DNA of 64,000 nucleotides from Chryseosolibacter sp044507775 (GCA_044507775.1 JBIQIY010000007.1:62001-126000); one strand, 5' to 3'. Positions 42,399 through 51,871 are shown, counted from the stretch's first letter. Notes: a model not told the origin generated them from the letters alone. Translations and numbers: made by a program.

Positions 42399-43730
42399 CT
42401 AGCGACCAAACGGGTTCATGGCTGAAAGCGCCTTTTTTCCGCCACCCATTTTGTTCATGGTCTTCATGAGTTTGCGCATATCGCCGAACTGCTTCAACAG
42501 GTTGTTGACCTCCTGAATGCTGCGGCCGCTTCCCTTCGCAATCCGCGATTTCCGACTGCCGTTAATCAGCTCGGGGTTCTCGCGCTCTTGCATAGTCATT
42601 GACCGGATTATCGCTTCAATGGGCTTGAAAGAATTATCATCGATATCTACTCCCTTCATCGCTTTTCCCACTCCAGGTATCATTCCGAGCAGGTCTTTCA
42701 TATTGCCCATCTTTTTGACTTGCTGGAGTTGCTGAAGGAAGTCGTTGAAGTCGAACTGATTCTTCCGGATCTTCCGGGACAGGCGTTTTGCCTCGTCCTC
42801 GTCGTACGCCTGCTGCGCACGCTCGACCAGCGAAATAACGTCGCCCATGCCGAGAATACGGCTTGCCATCCGGTCGGGGTAGAACCGGTCGATGGCCTCC
42901 ATCTTTTCACCGGTGCTGATGAATTTAATCGGCTTTTCAACAACGCGTCGGATGGATAGCGCTGCTCCACCGCGTGTATCGCCGTCCAGTTTTGTCAGTA
43001 CGACTCCGTCAAAGTTAAGACGCTCATTGAAAGTACGCGCCGTGTTCACAGCATCCTGTCCTGTCATCGAATCGACAACGAACAATGTTTCCGAGGGACG
43101 CAGGGCTTCCTTCAACCGCGTTATCTCATTCATCATTTCTTCATCGACGGCCAGTCGCCCGGCTGTATCAACGATGACAACGCGGTGATTATTTACCTTC
43201 GCATGATCAATGGCCGCCTTCGCGATTTTGACGGCATCCTTGTTTTCAGGCTCCGCATAAACCTCGACACCTACTTGCTCGCCGAGCACTTTCAACTGAT
43301 CGATCGCCGCGGGCCGATAGATATCACAGGCGGCAAGCATGACACTTCTCCCCTGCTTTTTCAGATACAGGGCGAGCTTGCCGGAGAAGGTGGTCTTACC
43401 GGAACCTTGCAAGCCTGCGATCAGGACAATGGCGGGATTGCCATCCAGCTTAATATCTTCACTCTCTCCTCCCATGAGCGCTGTCAGCTCATCGTTGGTG
43501 ATCTTCGTCAGCAATTGACCGGGCGAGATCGCCGTGATCACATCCTGACCCATTGCCTTTTGCCGGATATCATCGGTGACCTCCTTGGCAACTTTGTAGT
43601 TTACGTCAGCGTCGATGAGCGCCTTGCGGATCTCCTTCGCTGTGGAGGCAACGTTTATTTCCGTGATCTTACCTTGGCCTTTTAACGTCTGAAATGCTTT
43701 CTCAAGCTTTACGCTTAAATTATCGAACAT
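42399..43730 (-). CDS. ffh: Signal recognition particle protein Ffh
   Basis: 443 aa. NG GTPase domain with G1 GLQGSGKTTFSGKL, G3 DTAGRL, G4 TKLDGD and the SRP signature GTGEKMEAIDRFYPDR region (FISTGEKMEAIDRFYPDRMA). The C-terminal Met-rich M domain (MGNMKDLLGMIPGVGKAMKG, KLMKTMNKMGGGKKA) binds 4.5S RNA and signal sequences. It targets membrane proteins co-translationally to FtsY/SecYEG. Start ATG at 43730, after a 65-nt leader from a likely TAACTTTG promoter box. Confidence 0.97.
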   Translation of the reverse strand: MFDNLSVKLEKAFQTLKGQGKITEINVASTAKEIRKALIDADVNYKVAKEVTDDIRQKAMGQDVITAISPGQLLTKITNDELTALMGGESEDIKLDGNPAIVLIAGLQGSGKTTFSGKLALYLKKQGRSVMLAACDIYRPAAIDQLKVLGEQVGVEVYAEPENKDAVKIAKAAIDHAKVNNHRVVIVDTAGRLAVDEEMMNEITRLKEALRPSETLFVVDSMTGQDAVNTARTFNERLNFDGVVLTKLDGDTRGGAALSIRRVVEKPIKFISTGEKMEAIDRFYPDRMASRILGMGDVISLVERAQQAYDEDEAKRLSRKIRKNQFDFNDFLQQLQQVKKMGNMKDLLGMIPGVGKAMKGVDIDDNSFKPIEAIIRSMTMQERENPELINGSRKSRIAKGSGRSIQEVNNLLKQFGDMRKLMKTMNKMGGGKKALSAMNPFGR

Positions 43731-43801
43731 AGTAGTCTGTACTTTTTTCTTTCATGATCAGGTGTTTACGAGACACCCCCCCGCAAGTCGCAACAGGGTT
43801 G

Positions 43802-43834
43802 CAAAGTTAATTATTTTTCAATCCCGGAAGACAA
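43802..43834 (-). promoter_or_regulatory. ffh: Probable ffh promoter
   Basis: Minus-strand TAACTTTG (43809 to 43802) fits TAnnTTTG. A TTG (43834 to 43832) 22 nt upstream could be the -33 element. The box lies just beyond the moeA stop and about 70 nt before the ffh ATG. Confidence 0.5.
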
Positions 43835-45011
43835 TGCAGGGGAACACTTCACCCGCGTGGAATTCACTTTTTTCGAGCGGCAGTTCCAGGAATCCGTTGA
43901 CGTGCGCAAGGTTTGCGAAATCACCTGATCCACCGCCTGGAGCCGGATAAGCCATAAGCTTGCCAGACTCAAAGGCAAGAGTTACCTGTAAAAAGAACGT
44001 AAGTCCTGGCCGAAAAGTGAAATCCCGGGCCAGCGTTGCCGTCACTTCGGGCACACTTGCCCCAACACTCCTCAGTATCCACGGCTGCACGTAGCGGTAA
44101 AAACACATGAAGGTTGAAACGGGGTTGCCGGGCAACGCAAAGGCCACTTTGCCACCAGCGGACCGGCCGAACCAGAAAGGCTTGCCCGGGCGTTGACTCA
44201 CCTGATGGAAAAGCCGATCTATGCCGATGTCCTTCAATACTTCGGGAACGAAATCAAACTTCCCTTTCGAAACTCCTCCTGAAAGTATCAGCACCTCAAA
44301 GTCATTTGCGATCTCTAACATTTTGGTCCGCATGGATGAGGGCTCATCCTCCAGATGAAAGCGAACACCTTCGACACCGAGCTTGCGCAGGGCCGACTGC
44401 AGTGCGTATGAGTTAGACCGGCGGATCTGCCAGGACTCCGGCGTCTCTTCAACATCGACCAACTCATTGCCCGTCGAAATGATCGCGATCCGGGGGAATT
44501 CAAGCACGGAAACTTTCGCTTTTCCGACGGCGGCCAGCAGTGCGATCTCCGAGGGAGCAAGCAACTGGCCGGGTGACAAAATCGGATCTCCCTTTCTGGC
44601 ATCCGATCCTTGTACGTGAACGCTCTGCCCCTGTTCCACCGAATCCACGCGGATGGTAGCAACCCCGGAACTGATTTCCACATCTTCATAGCGGATCACA
44701 GTGTCGACTCCCGAAGGAACTACTGCCCCGGTCATGACTTCCATGCACTGCGCCGAATCCGCGAGCGTCTTTTGTGACTCGCCTGCCGCCTGAGTCCCTT
44801 CAATCGGAAACGAACGCCTTCCCGCTTGCCACTCGGAGTAGCGAATGGCAACCCCGTCCATGGAGACACGGTTAAAGGGAGGAAAATCGCGATCAGCAAC
44901 GACAGGCTCGGCCAGCGTTTTATTTAGCGCGTCCAGCAGATCAACTTTCACAACGCGGGGACGCAACTGTTGACTGAAAATGATCGATGTTGCCTCGCTG
45001 ACAGTAACCAT
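43818..45011 (-). CDS. moeA: Molybdopterin molybdenumtransferase MoeA
   Basis: 397 aa. Family blocks: DRDFPPFNRVSMDGVAIR (N-terminal domain, with VSMDG), the MPT-binding fold GNELVDVEETPESWQIRRSN, LSGGVSKGKFDFVP (GGVS-KGxxD motif), and FALPGNPVSTFMCFYRYVQP. It inserts molybdate into adenylylated molybdopterin to form Moco. It is divergent from moaC, whose ATG is 62 nt away, so the two likely share a control region. Start ATG at 45011. Confidence 0.95.
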   Translation of the reverse strand: MVTVSEATSIIFSQQLRPRVVKVDLLDALNKTLAEPVVADRDFPPFNRVSMDGVAIRYSEWQAGRRSFPIEGTQAAGESQKTLADSAQCMEVMTGAVVPSGVDTVIRYEDVEISSGVATIRVDSVEQGQSVHVQGSDARKGDPILSPGQLLAPSEIALLAAVGKAKVSVLEFPRIAIISTGNELVDVEETPESWQIRRSNSYALQSALRKLGVEGVRFHLEDEPSSMRTKMLEIANDFEVLILSGGVSKGKFDFVPEVLKDIGIDRLFHQVSQRPGKPFWFGRSAGGKVAFALPGNPVSTFMCFYRYVQPWILRSVGASVPEVTATLARDFTFRPGLTFFLQVTLAFESGKLMAYPAPGGGSGDFANLAHVNGFLELPLEKSEFHAGEVFPCIVFRD

Positions 45012-45073
45012 GATGAAATATTCAGTAATTTTAGAGATTCACAGTATTGATGTTCCGCGAGGTTAAAGATAAA

Positions 45074-45550
45074 ATGGAAAAAAGCAAATTAACACATGTG
45101 GATTCTTCCGGCAATCCATCCATGGTCGACGTTTCAGAAAAAGCAGTGACCCGGCGCACAGCCAAAGCGCAGGCGATCGTAAGTCCGGGATCCGAGATCA
45201 TCAGCCTTATACGCAACGATGAACTCATGACCAGGAAAGGACCGGTTTTTCAAACGGCGATTATTGCGGGCGTTATGGGGGCGAAGAAAACTTCCGAGTT
45301 GATTCCTCTGTGTCACCCCCTGGGCCTTGAAAATTGCCAGGTAAACATCGAGGTGCGCGGCGAAGATATAGTCATCACTGCCACCGCGACATTGGTGGCA
45401 AAAACCGGCGTTGAAATGGAGGCGCTGACGGCAGCATCGGTGGCGGCTCTCACCATTTACGACATGTGCAAAGCGCTGTCTCACGATATCACCATTCGGG
45501 AAATAAGGCTCCTCGAAAAGACCGGCGGAAAAAAAGATTTCAAGGGGTAA
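45074..45550 (+). CDS. moaC: Cyclic pyranopterin monophosphate synthase MoaC
   Basis: 158 aa from the ATG at 45074; an upstream in-frame start at 45047 adds 9 residues. The order of conserved blocks is typical: SMVDVSEKAVTRRTAKAQAI, KKTSELIPLCHPLGLENCQV and GVEMEALTAASVAALTIYDM. It rearranges the MoaA product into cPMP, the second step of Moco synthesis. Ends 8 nt before the convergent PorP-OmpA stop. In most genomes moaC lies with moaA; here moaA is 6.3 kb away. Confidence 0.95.
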   Translation: MEKSKLTHVDSSGNPSMVDVSEKAVTRRTAKAQAIVSPGSEIISLIRNDELMTRKGPVFQTAIIAGVMGAKKTSELIPLCHPLGLENCQVNIEVRGEDIVITATATLVAKTGVEMEALTAASVAALTIYDMCKALSHDITIREIRLLEKTGGKKDFKG

Positions 45551-45558
45551 TACTCGTG

Positions 45559-47109
45559 CTACTCCTGGTAGTAGATCACCAGTTCAACGCGGCGGTTAAG
45601 GGCCCGGTCCGCCTCTGTCTTGTTGCCATTTATCGGCTCGGTCAAACCTTTTCCGTCTGTCTCGATGCGTTTTGGATTGACCCCTGCACCCACGAGGTAA
45701 TCGCGGATCACCTCCGCGCGATATTTCGACAGGCGCATATTAAACGCGGCCGATCCTACATTGTCTGTATGACCCGTTAGCCGCACCTTCATGTGATCAT
45801 TCTCTTTTAACGCTTCGCTGAGGTCGCTGAGGTACTTCATCGAATGTTCGTCCAACGCCGTGCTGTTAAACTCAAAGTTGAAGTGCAGGTTGAGCTTTTC
45901 AATGAGAAAAGGCTCGTGAGAAATAGGGCCTGCCTTGGCCTGTGCGATGACAGAATCCGCTTTCTGAATCAGGGACGCCTTTACATCGCGCGGCTTGCGT
46001 TCCACCGGGCTCTGCAGTGTATCACGAGTGACGGGTTGGTTTTCCAAGGCGTTTATCTGCGCAGCATTCGGCCCCGGTGCTGTTTTCCTTACCGACCTTT
46101 GTTCGAGAGCTGATTGCCTGCGGGCCTGCTTCTGCTTGTATTCGGGCTCGACGAGTTGTTTGATCCGCAAGGCAACTTCAAATGCGCCTGTGTTGGCCGG
46201 GTTTCTTTTCATCACCGGAAAATCATAACTGAAACCGATAGCAAACTGATCCCGGTGAAGTTGTAGTCCGAGAATACCGGAGCGACCAGGAACGTAACGC
46301 GTGATCACATCGATGCGCGCGGCAACCCGATTGGGGAGTGGTCTTACTTCGTATGACGTAGTGGCGCCGACATTCAGCACCGTGCGTGAAGACGAGTGGG
46401 TGACGAGCAGATCAGGAGTAACAAAAAGATTCTGCTCATGATAGAGTCGTATCCCACCGGAGGCCACCCAGGTAGAGTTCATCCTGTGATCCGATCCAAG
46501 GAAAGAATCTTCCGGTTTGTTGAAATCGAAAAAGGATACTCCCCAATAGGCGACTTTTCTTCCCTGATTATCGTCCTGCTGCCAATACAATCCCGTGCTG
46601 AATGTAATAAGATCGGATCTGAGCAAGCCTATACTCTCACCGCTGGACATCGATGCATCGAAACCCCGGTCAGGAATATACTGTGAGCCTGTATAAAGTC
46701 CGCCGAGATCCACGCCGCTTTTCTGGTACAGCCCTTTGAAGCCCAATGACAGAAACTGGAAACGGCTCAGAAACACATTAACTGCATACGATAATGATGC
46801 CTCCTGAACGGAGAAAATCCCGCCAGACCGATCGTCCATCAAGGAGATGCCCACTCCGGACCATCGCTTGCCGGTCCTGGCATTGATGAATGGATAGACC
46901 GCCGAGAGCAGGCTACTCTTCAACCGAACCTCGCTCGCATCCGTACTCTGATTTCGGAAAAGAAGATCCACGGATGCATAATCAGACGAAGCAACCTGCC
47001 CGGGATTGATTCGCTGTCCGCTAAAGTTGTACTGGCTGAATTGAAAATACTGCCCGTGCGTCCACAAAGGTGCGACAAAGACCAAAAAGGCGAGCAGGTA
47101 TCTTCTCAT
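45559..47109 (-). CDS. PorP/SprF-family membrane protein fused to an OmpA domain
   Basis: 516 aa. Signal peptide (RRYLLAFLVFVAPLWTHGQ) and a PorP/SprF beta-barrel (YNFSGQRINPGQVASSDYAS, LSYAVNVFLSRFQFLSLGFKG, then GFSYDFPVMKRN closing the barrel). A linker of about 90 residues follows, and the last 110 are an OmpA peptidoglycan-binding domain (LTGHTDNVGSAAFNMRLSKY, DGKGLTEPI). PorP/SprF proteins help secrete or hold type B type IX cargo at the cell surface; the OmpA part would tie this one to the cell wall. The start overlaps the stop of the gliding-CTD gene by 1 nt. Confidence 0.9.
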   Translation of the reverse strand: MRRYLLAFLVFVAPLWTHGQYFQFSQYNFSGQRINPGQVASSDYASVDLLFRNQSTDASEVRLKSSLLSAVYPFINARTGKRWSGVGISLMDDRSGGIFSVQEASLSYAVNVFLSRFQFLSLGFKGLYQKSGVDLGGLYTGSQYIPDRGFDASMSSGESIGLLRSDLITFSTGLYWQQDDNQGRKVAYWGVSFFDFNKPEDSFLGSDHRMNSTWVASGGIRLYHEQNLFVTPDLLVTHSSSRTVLNVGATTSYEVRPLPNRVAARIDVITRYVPGRSGILGLQLHRDQFAIGFSYDFPVMKRNPANTGAFEVALRIKQLVEPEYKQKQARRQSALEQRSVRKTAPGPNAAQINALENQPVTRDTLQSPVERKPRDVKASLIQKADSVIAQAKAGPISHEPFLIEKLNLHFNFEFNSTALDEHSMKYLSDLSEALKENDHMKVRLTGHTDNVGSAAFNMRLSKYRAEVIRDYLVGAGVNPKRIETDGKGLTEPINGNKTEADRALNRRVELVIYYQE

Positions 47110-49526
47110 CAGCGCAACAAAACAAGAGACCCGGAATATTTTCCATTCAACCGAAGATCATTGCCGTCGGAAGTCACCCCCTTGATGTTCCAGTAGTACA
47201 AACCCGCGGGCTGATCTACGCCTGCTGCCGTTCCGTCCCAACCCACATTCGAGGCTTCTGACAAATCGTTGGTCTGAAATACTTTTGTTCCTTCGCGGTT
47301 GAAGATGGTAAACGAAAAATCAACGGCGCTACCCAAACCGTATATTTTCAATGCATCGTTGCTTCCATCCCTATTCGGTGTAAAAAGGTTTGGGACAAAC
47401 GCCGTTTGCTCAACGATGACCACGACCTGCGCCGAGCCATTGCATCCCAAAGAGTCCTTACCCTGGACCTGGTATTGCGTCGTCTTCACCGGCGTGGCAA
47501 TCGGCGTTGCCGATTCCGCATCATCCAGCCCCGTCCGTGGAGTCCATTGGTAGGACAATCCACCCGAAACATTAAGCTGGACGCTTTCGCCCTGCAGGAT
47601 CTGGTATGCTTCGGGAATTGCGGTCACGACTGGCTTGCTGACCTGCAGAATAGTACTTCGTTGTATCTGGCAGCCGATGCCATCCGAGATATTAACAGTA
47701 ACGGTATCCGGAGCCGTTACTACGTATTCAAGACTATCGTCATGCGAAAGGATGCCGGTGAGGCTACTGGTCCATTCAACGGATGACCAGGTATTCTCTA
47801 CACCCAGGCTGATCCTGGCGCCCTCGCAAACATATCGCGTTGTCTCGCTCCGTTTTATCAACACGTCGGGCACGGCGATCGTATAGACGGTGATAACGGT
47901 GCAACCCTCTGCAGGCTCTACTGAAAACAACGTATCCGCCTGCAGGACGCTAAAAGTCAACGCATCCGTTCTTTCGAGGAATCCTTCGCGAAAGGAATAC
48001 CAGTCCGACGGATTTTTCGTCGACAGTATCAGGGTCTCATTCTTGCACGCTTCCAGACTGGAAAATTCCAGTCCACTGCATCCGGTCCCTTCTCCTCCCG
48101 ACCCGGTGCACACACCACTGAGACCAGCGTGAAAGGAGTTATCGACTGATTGAATACTGAAATTAAATGGACCCGGGACCTGCTTGCGAATCAGGATGTA
48201 TGGCACGGTCTTGTTGTTTCCATGGGTCACCGTCATCCTTTGGCCGCTCATCATATCAAACTCCGCCGTCATCAGGTTGGCGCCAGTCGCGTAGATGTTT
48301 ACGTCATAGGTAAGGGAGTTCGGGGGAGTATGGTCATCCAGTGGAACTCGCCACGAGAGAAATACGCGATCAAAGATTCTTGCAGCGACGGCATCGCCGG
48401 GTGACAGAGGCGCTGCATTTCGCTCCTCAGTATTGTTTGTCAGGATATTCAGCCGGAAGGTAGTACCAACCTTCGTCAAGAGAGCCAGGTCGAGGTCGCC
48501 ATCACGATCGAAGTCGCCGAATGCCTGCCGAATGACGTGCTTGTGGACGAGTGTATCGAGTCCACTTGCGCGAACGATCACGCTCAAAGTGTCGCCACCG
48601 GGAAGATACCCAAATGAATGCAGGTCAATCTGACCATCTGAATTCAGATCGGCGGCAAACACTTCGGATTCTGTTGTTTCAAGGACAGAGTCTTTCGCGG
48701 TAAGCGTCGCGCCGGAATTGAGAAACTTCACAACATGATCGATACCCGCTCCATCCTTGCCGCATAGCAACACATCAAAGTTACCATCGTGATCCAGGTC
48801 AGCTCCCTGGGATTCTCCGTTAACGGTGGACGTGAGGTCCCGGTGGGTGAAATAATACGCCCCCTCATTATAATATACTCGCGTAACGGTTTCGCCATTC
48901 TCATCAACGCCATTGATAAAAAAATCCAGGTCGACATCTCCGTCAAAATTAATCACCTCGATGGCAGAAGCTTCTATGGAGATGCTATCGTAGATTGTCG
49001 TCCATCCGGATGTATGCTCTTCCATAATACGCACGAAAGGCAGCCCGCCTTCTCTCCCGCTTAACAACAATTCACGCGATCCGTCCTCATTGAAATCCGC
49101 CAGCTTGAGAATCGCGGCCGAAACCTCATTGATCTGCCTGGCCTCGAACTGAAAGTCACCCCTGTTCTGGAAGACGAATGTGCCGGGCAGACTTTCCCGC
49201 ATGCCCGAGATGGTTACATCCACAATGTTATCACCATCAAAATCGCCTGGCAAAAAGGCGGAGGCGATTACTCCTGTGTCGACATGGCCTGCATACGCGA
49301 AACCGTTGATCGTATCATTCGCGTAGAGAAACAACACGGCCTCACTGGCGCCATTCCGGCAAGAGATCAACAGGTCGAGCAGACTGTCATTGTCAGCATC
49401 GACCCAATCCAGGCGCTCATACCCGACGGTATCCGGCAGTGTGACTACCCATTTCTCAGAAAACTCCTGCGCATAACCACACAGGCAGGTCACGAGAGAC
49501 ATGAAAAGGCAGAGGAGGTTTTTCAT
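47109..49526 (-). CDS. FG-GAP-like repeat protein with gliding-type C-terminal domain
   Basis: 805 aa from the ATG at 49526 (MKNLLCLFMSLVTCLCGYAQ is the signal peptide). The N-terminal half has several FG-GAP/VCBS-like calcium-binding repeats (DWVDADNDSLLDLL, DFDGDNIVDVTISG, DLNSDGQIDLHSFG, DFDRDGDLDLALL), followed by Ig/PKD-like domains. The last 95 residues are the gliding motility-associated type B domain (FVPNLFTPNRDGSNDALKIY, WDGTAAGVDQPAGLYYWNIK), a type IX secretion signal. It is a large surface or secreted adhesin-like protein. It is paired by 1-nt overlap with a PorP-OmpA gene. Confidence 0.9.
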   Translation of the reverse strand: MKNLLCLFMSLVTCLCGYAQEFSEKWVVTLPDTVGYERLDWVDADNDSLLDLLISCRNGASEAVLFLYANDTINGFAYAGHVDTGVIASAFLPGDFDGDNIVDVTISGMRESLPGTFVFQNRGDFQFEARQINEVSAAILKLADFNEDGSRELLLSGREGGLPFVRIMEEHTSGWTTIYDSISIEASAIEVINFDGDVDLDFFINGVDENGETVTRVYYNEGAYYFTHRDLTSTVNGESQGADLDHDGNFDVLLCGKDGAGIDHVVKFLNSGATLTAKDSVLETTESEVFAADLNSDGQIDLHSFGYLPGGDTLSVIVRASGLDTLVHKHVIRQAFGDFDRDGDLDLALLTKVGTTFRLNILTNNTEERNAAPLSPGDAVAARIFDRVFLSWRVPLDDHTPPNSLTYDVNIYATGANLMTAEFDMMSGQRMTVTHGNNKTVPYILIRKQVPGPFNFSIQSVDNSFHAGLSGVCTGSGGEGTGCSGLEFSSLEACKNETLILSTKNPSDWYSFREGFLERTDALTFSVLQADTLFSVEPAEGCTVITVYTIAVPDVLIKRSETTRYVCEGARISLGVENTWSSVEWTSSLTGILSHDDSLEYVVTAPDTVTVNISDGIGCQIQRSTILQVSKPVVTAIPEAYQILQGESVQLNVSGGLSYQWTPRTGLDDAESATPIATPVKTTQYQVQGKDSLGCNGSAQVVVIVEQTAFVPNLFTPNRDGSNDALKIYGLGSAVDFSFTIFNREGTKVFQTNDLSEASNVGWDGTAAGVDQPAGLYYWNIKGVTSDGNDLRLNGKYSGSLVLLR

Positions 49527-49530
49527 ACAC

Positions 49531-50289
49531 TTACTGACTTGGTACTTTCTCAAGTTCAAAGGCGATGGGCAGCGATATCCTGCTTCGTACAGGCCGCCCG
49601 TTGTAGGTGGCTGGTTTCCACGCCGGCATGTTCTTCAACAGTCTCGATACTTCCTCATCGAAAAGAAGTCCCAACGAATTTTCAACCGTGATATCACTCG
49701 CGCTACCGTTGGGTTCGACCACAAATACCACATTGACAATTCCCTCGACAGAGTCCTTCAAAGCACCCCGCGGATAAACCAGGTTGCCGGCGAAGTACGA
49801 GTAAAGGGCGGGATATCCATCTACTGGTTCCGCCTGTACATATATTGCATCAGGCGCATCCGCCTCCCGCGAAGGTTGTGGCTCCCCTTCCTGGCGCCGA
49901 GTAGCGGCCGGATCCCGCGCCGCATTTTTCGACGCGGGTGATGCCGGGTCTTTCTCCCGGGATAAAAGCACGGCGGTCTCATCTGCCGGTTTGTCTACCG
50001 ATGACAGCCTTCGGGCGGCTGGTGGCGATGCAGCGCTTACGCTATCCGTTTTTTCGGTGACTATCGACGTGTCCTCTGATCCTTTATCATTTCGGAAGTA
50101 AACCACAGTTGTAACTGCGAGGAAGCAGGCGAGTACGGCAAGCCCATATCGGATGTTTCGAAGACTCCTTCTGCCTCGCACCAGGTCGTCCCTGCTCTTC
50201 ATTAAGGCCTCAAAATCCATAAAGCTTCTGATCTCCTCATCTGTAACCAGGGGTGGTGTGTTCATTATCTTGATTTTTTTTGCTTTCAT
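49531..50289 (-). CDS. Single-pass membrane protein with TonB C-terminal domain, possible anti-sigma
   Basis: 252 aa (start ATG at 50289; an internal Met at residue 9 is possible). A basic/acidic cytoplasmic part of about 45 residues, one membrane helix (residues 46-65), a Pro/Ser/Ala-rich linker and a TonB C-terminal domain at about 160-250 (GYPALYSYFAGNLVYPRGAL, VNVVFVVEPNGSASDITVEN, WKPATYNGRPVRSRISLPIA). The 4-nt ATGA overlap with the ECF sigma gene places it where the anti-sigma is expected, and its cytoplasmic segment could bind the sigma while the TonB part faces the periplasm. That dual role is inference. Confidence 0.8.
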   Translation of the reverse strand: MKAKKIKIMNTPPLVTDEEIRSFMDFEALMKSRDDLVRGRRSLRNIRYGLAVLACFLAVTTVVYFRNDKGSEDTSIVTEKTDSVSAASPPAARRLSSVDKPADETAVLLSREKDPASPASKNAARDPAATRRQEGEPQPSREADAPDAIYVQAEPVDGYPALYSYFAGNLVYPRGALKDSVEGIVNVVFVVEPNGSASDITVENSLGLLFDEEVSRLLKNMPAWKPATYNGRPVRSRISLPIAFELEKVPSQ

Positions 50290-50852
50290 CTCCCGGTAAA
50301 TAATTTTTTCATTTTCTCCAGCGTGCGATACGTCTTCGTTTTAGCGTGCGTTTCGGTTATATCCAGTATTTCTCCGACTTCCCGGAAAGCGCGTCCCTCG
50401 AGGAATCTCAGTTCGATCAGCTGCAGTTCGTCGGGCTTAAGTTTTTGCAAAATGAACGGAAGCTGGTGTCGCAAGGCGTCCAGAGCACTTTCTCCAAACA
50501 TCTCTTCGTAGACACGCTCCGCATGCGCGTCGTCGAGTACTATCGTTCGCGTGCGCCTGCTCTGCCTGAAGAAGGCGTTGCATTCGTTGATGGCAATCCT
50601 GAACAGCCAGGATGAAAATGGCAGTCCGCGAAACTCATATTTGGACAGGCTGACCAGCGCTTTAAGGAAAACCTGAGACGTGATGTCTGCCGACAGATCC
50701 TTGTCACCTGTACGGTGGATTACAAAGAGATAGATAGTCCTGAAGTATTTTTCATACACCGGCCGAAAGGCTGCCGGATCCCGCTGCGCTTTTCGAATGG
50801 TCTCTTGTTCATCCGAAACCGTATGCGTGAAAGCTTGAACGTCAGGTTTCAA
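50286..50852 (-). CDS. ECF-type RNA polymerase sigma factor
   Basis: About 188 aa if translation starts at the TTG at 50852; the frame is open to 50942 but that part reads into a terminator stem, and no ATG exists. Region 2: YLFVIHRTGDKDLSADITSQ, then FSSWLFRIAINECNAFFRQS. Region 4: LKPDELQLIELRFLEGRAFR with helix EVGEILDITETHAKTKTY. It heads the operon sigma/TonB-domain/FG-GAP/PorP-OmpA (overlaps of 4 nt, gap 4, overlap 1), so the surface protein pair is a likely target. The exact N-terminus is uncertain. Confidence 0.85.
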   Translation of the reverse strand: MKPDVQAFTHTVSDEQETIRKAQRDPAAFRPVYEKYFRTIYLFVIHRTGDKDLSADITSQVFLKALVSLSKYEFRGLPFSSWLFRIAINECNAFFRQSRRTRTIVLDDAHAERVYEEMFGESALDALRHQLPFILQKLKPDELQLIELRFLEGRAFREVGEILDITETHAKTKTYRTLEKMKKLFTGR

Positions 50853-50926
50853 TGGCTCAGATCGTTTATGTCTAAATGGCGAACCAGGCAAAAAGATACA
50901 GAGACAGGGAGAATAATTTTGAAAGC

Positions 50927-50951
50927 AAAAAGGGAGCTGCAAAGCCCCCTC
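50927..50951 (-). terminator. Probable terminator of moaE
   Basis: Stem AGGGAGC / GCCCCCT (one mismatch, 6-nt loop) 30 nt after the moaE stop, followed on the minus strand by TTTTGC. T-runs on both sides make it possibly bidirectional. It also bounds the sigma gene transcript. Confidence 0.5.
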
Positions 50952-50980
50952 TTTTTATTGTTAACTAATTTCTTGCGTGA

Positions 50981-51412
50981 TCAATTCTGAGCCATTGCTC
51001 CCGCGGGACTCGCGGAGATCCACTCCTCCCCGTCTTCAAAAACTTCTTTCTTCCAGATTGGGGCCTTCGCTTTTACGTTGTCAATGATGTACTGGCATGC
51101 GGCGAATGCATCCTTGCGGTGTGGTGTTGATACGGCGATGGCAACCGATACTTCGCCCGGTTTCAAAGTACCAATGCGGTGACTCACGGCCCATCCAAGC
51201 AAACCCCATCGCTGTGACGCCTCTTCAATGATCTTTTTGATTTCCGAAACTGCCATAGCCTCATACGCTTCGTACTCCAGCCACAATACATTTTTCCCAT
51301 GAGCTGTATTGCGAACTGTACCGACAAACACATTTACTGCGCCAGCTCCCAGGCTGGATGCAGTATCGATGACCTTCTGTACATCAATTGTCTTTTCTGT
51401 GATTTTAATCAT
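50981..51412 (-). CDS. moaE: Molybdopterin synthase catalytic subunit MoaE
   Basis: 143 aa. Family marks: GAVNVFVGTVRNTAHGKNVL (N-terminal), LEYEAYEAMAVSEIKKI, VSHRIGTLKPGEVSVAIAVS and PIWKKEVFEDGEEWI with the catalytic Lys. It forms the heterotetramer with MoaD that makes molybdopterin from cPMP. Start ATG at 51412. 131 nt separate it from the moaD stop upstream. Confidence 0.95.
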   Translation of the reverse strand: MIKITEKTIDVQKVIDTASSLGAGAVNVFVGTVRNTAHGKNVLWLEYEAYEAMAVSEIKKIIEEASQRWGLLGWAVSHRIGTLKPGEVSVAIAVSTPHRKDAFAACQYIIDNVKAKAPIWKKEVFEDGEEWISASPAGAMAQN

Positions 51413-51543
51413 TTGCGATCGGTTGAATGCAATTAATTGAGATGAATAAAGCTAGCGATATAAACCCCAAATATCAAGAATGGCACTGATTTGCGGATTA
51501 TTTTGAGGATTGCGTCCGGACAGTGGTCCATGAAAGGGCTGGT

Positions 51544-51786
51544 TTATCCGCCGCTAACAGGCGGGATCAGCGCGATCTCGTCGGATTCACCAATCAGGAC
51601 CTCATCTTCGGCATAAGCACTGTTTACTGCAATCATCAATGAGTTGATTTCCATAAGCGGTGGATAGCGCGTTCTTAAGGCCTTTCGAAGCGAGCCAACC
51701 GTATTTCCCTCGAATTCGAGGGTCGCCTCGCGTGATCCCACAATGTCCTTCGTTACACCAAATGCCTTGATAATGAATTTACCCAT
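51544..51786 (-). CDS. moaD: Molybdopterin synthase sulfur carrier subunit MoaD
   Basis: 80 aa, ubiquitin-like fold, ending in the required Gly-Gly (IALIPPVSGG) that is thiocarboxylated. FGVTKDIVGSREATLEFEG and LMIAVNSAYAEDEVLIGESD are typical. It carries the sulfur for MoaE. Upstream is the 85-nt divergent region shared with moaA. A MoeB-like activating enzyme gene is not in the window. Confidence 0.93.
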   Translation of the reverse strand: MGKFIIKAFGVTKDIVGSREATLEFEGNTVGSLRKALRTRYPPLMEINSLMIAVNSAYAEDEVLIGESDEIALIPPVSGG

Positions 51787-51871
51787 GTTAACGTTTTCAA
51801 TTTAAAGTTCAAATACCAGAAATAACCGGGATCTTCCGTATTTTTAGTACAAAAATAAAGATAAATCAAAC

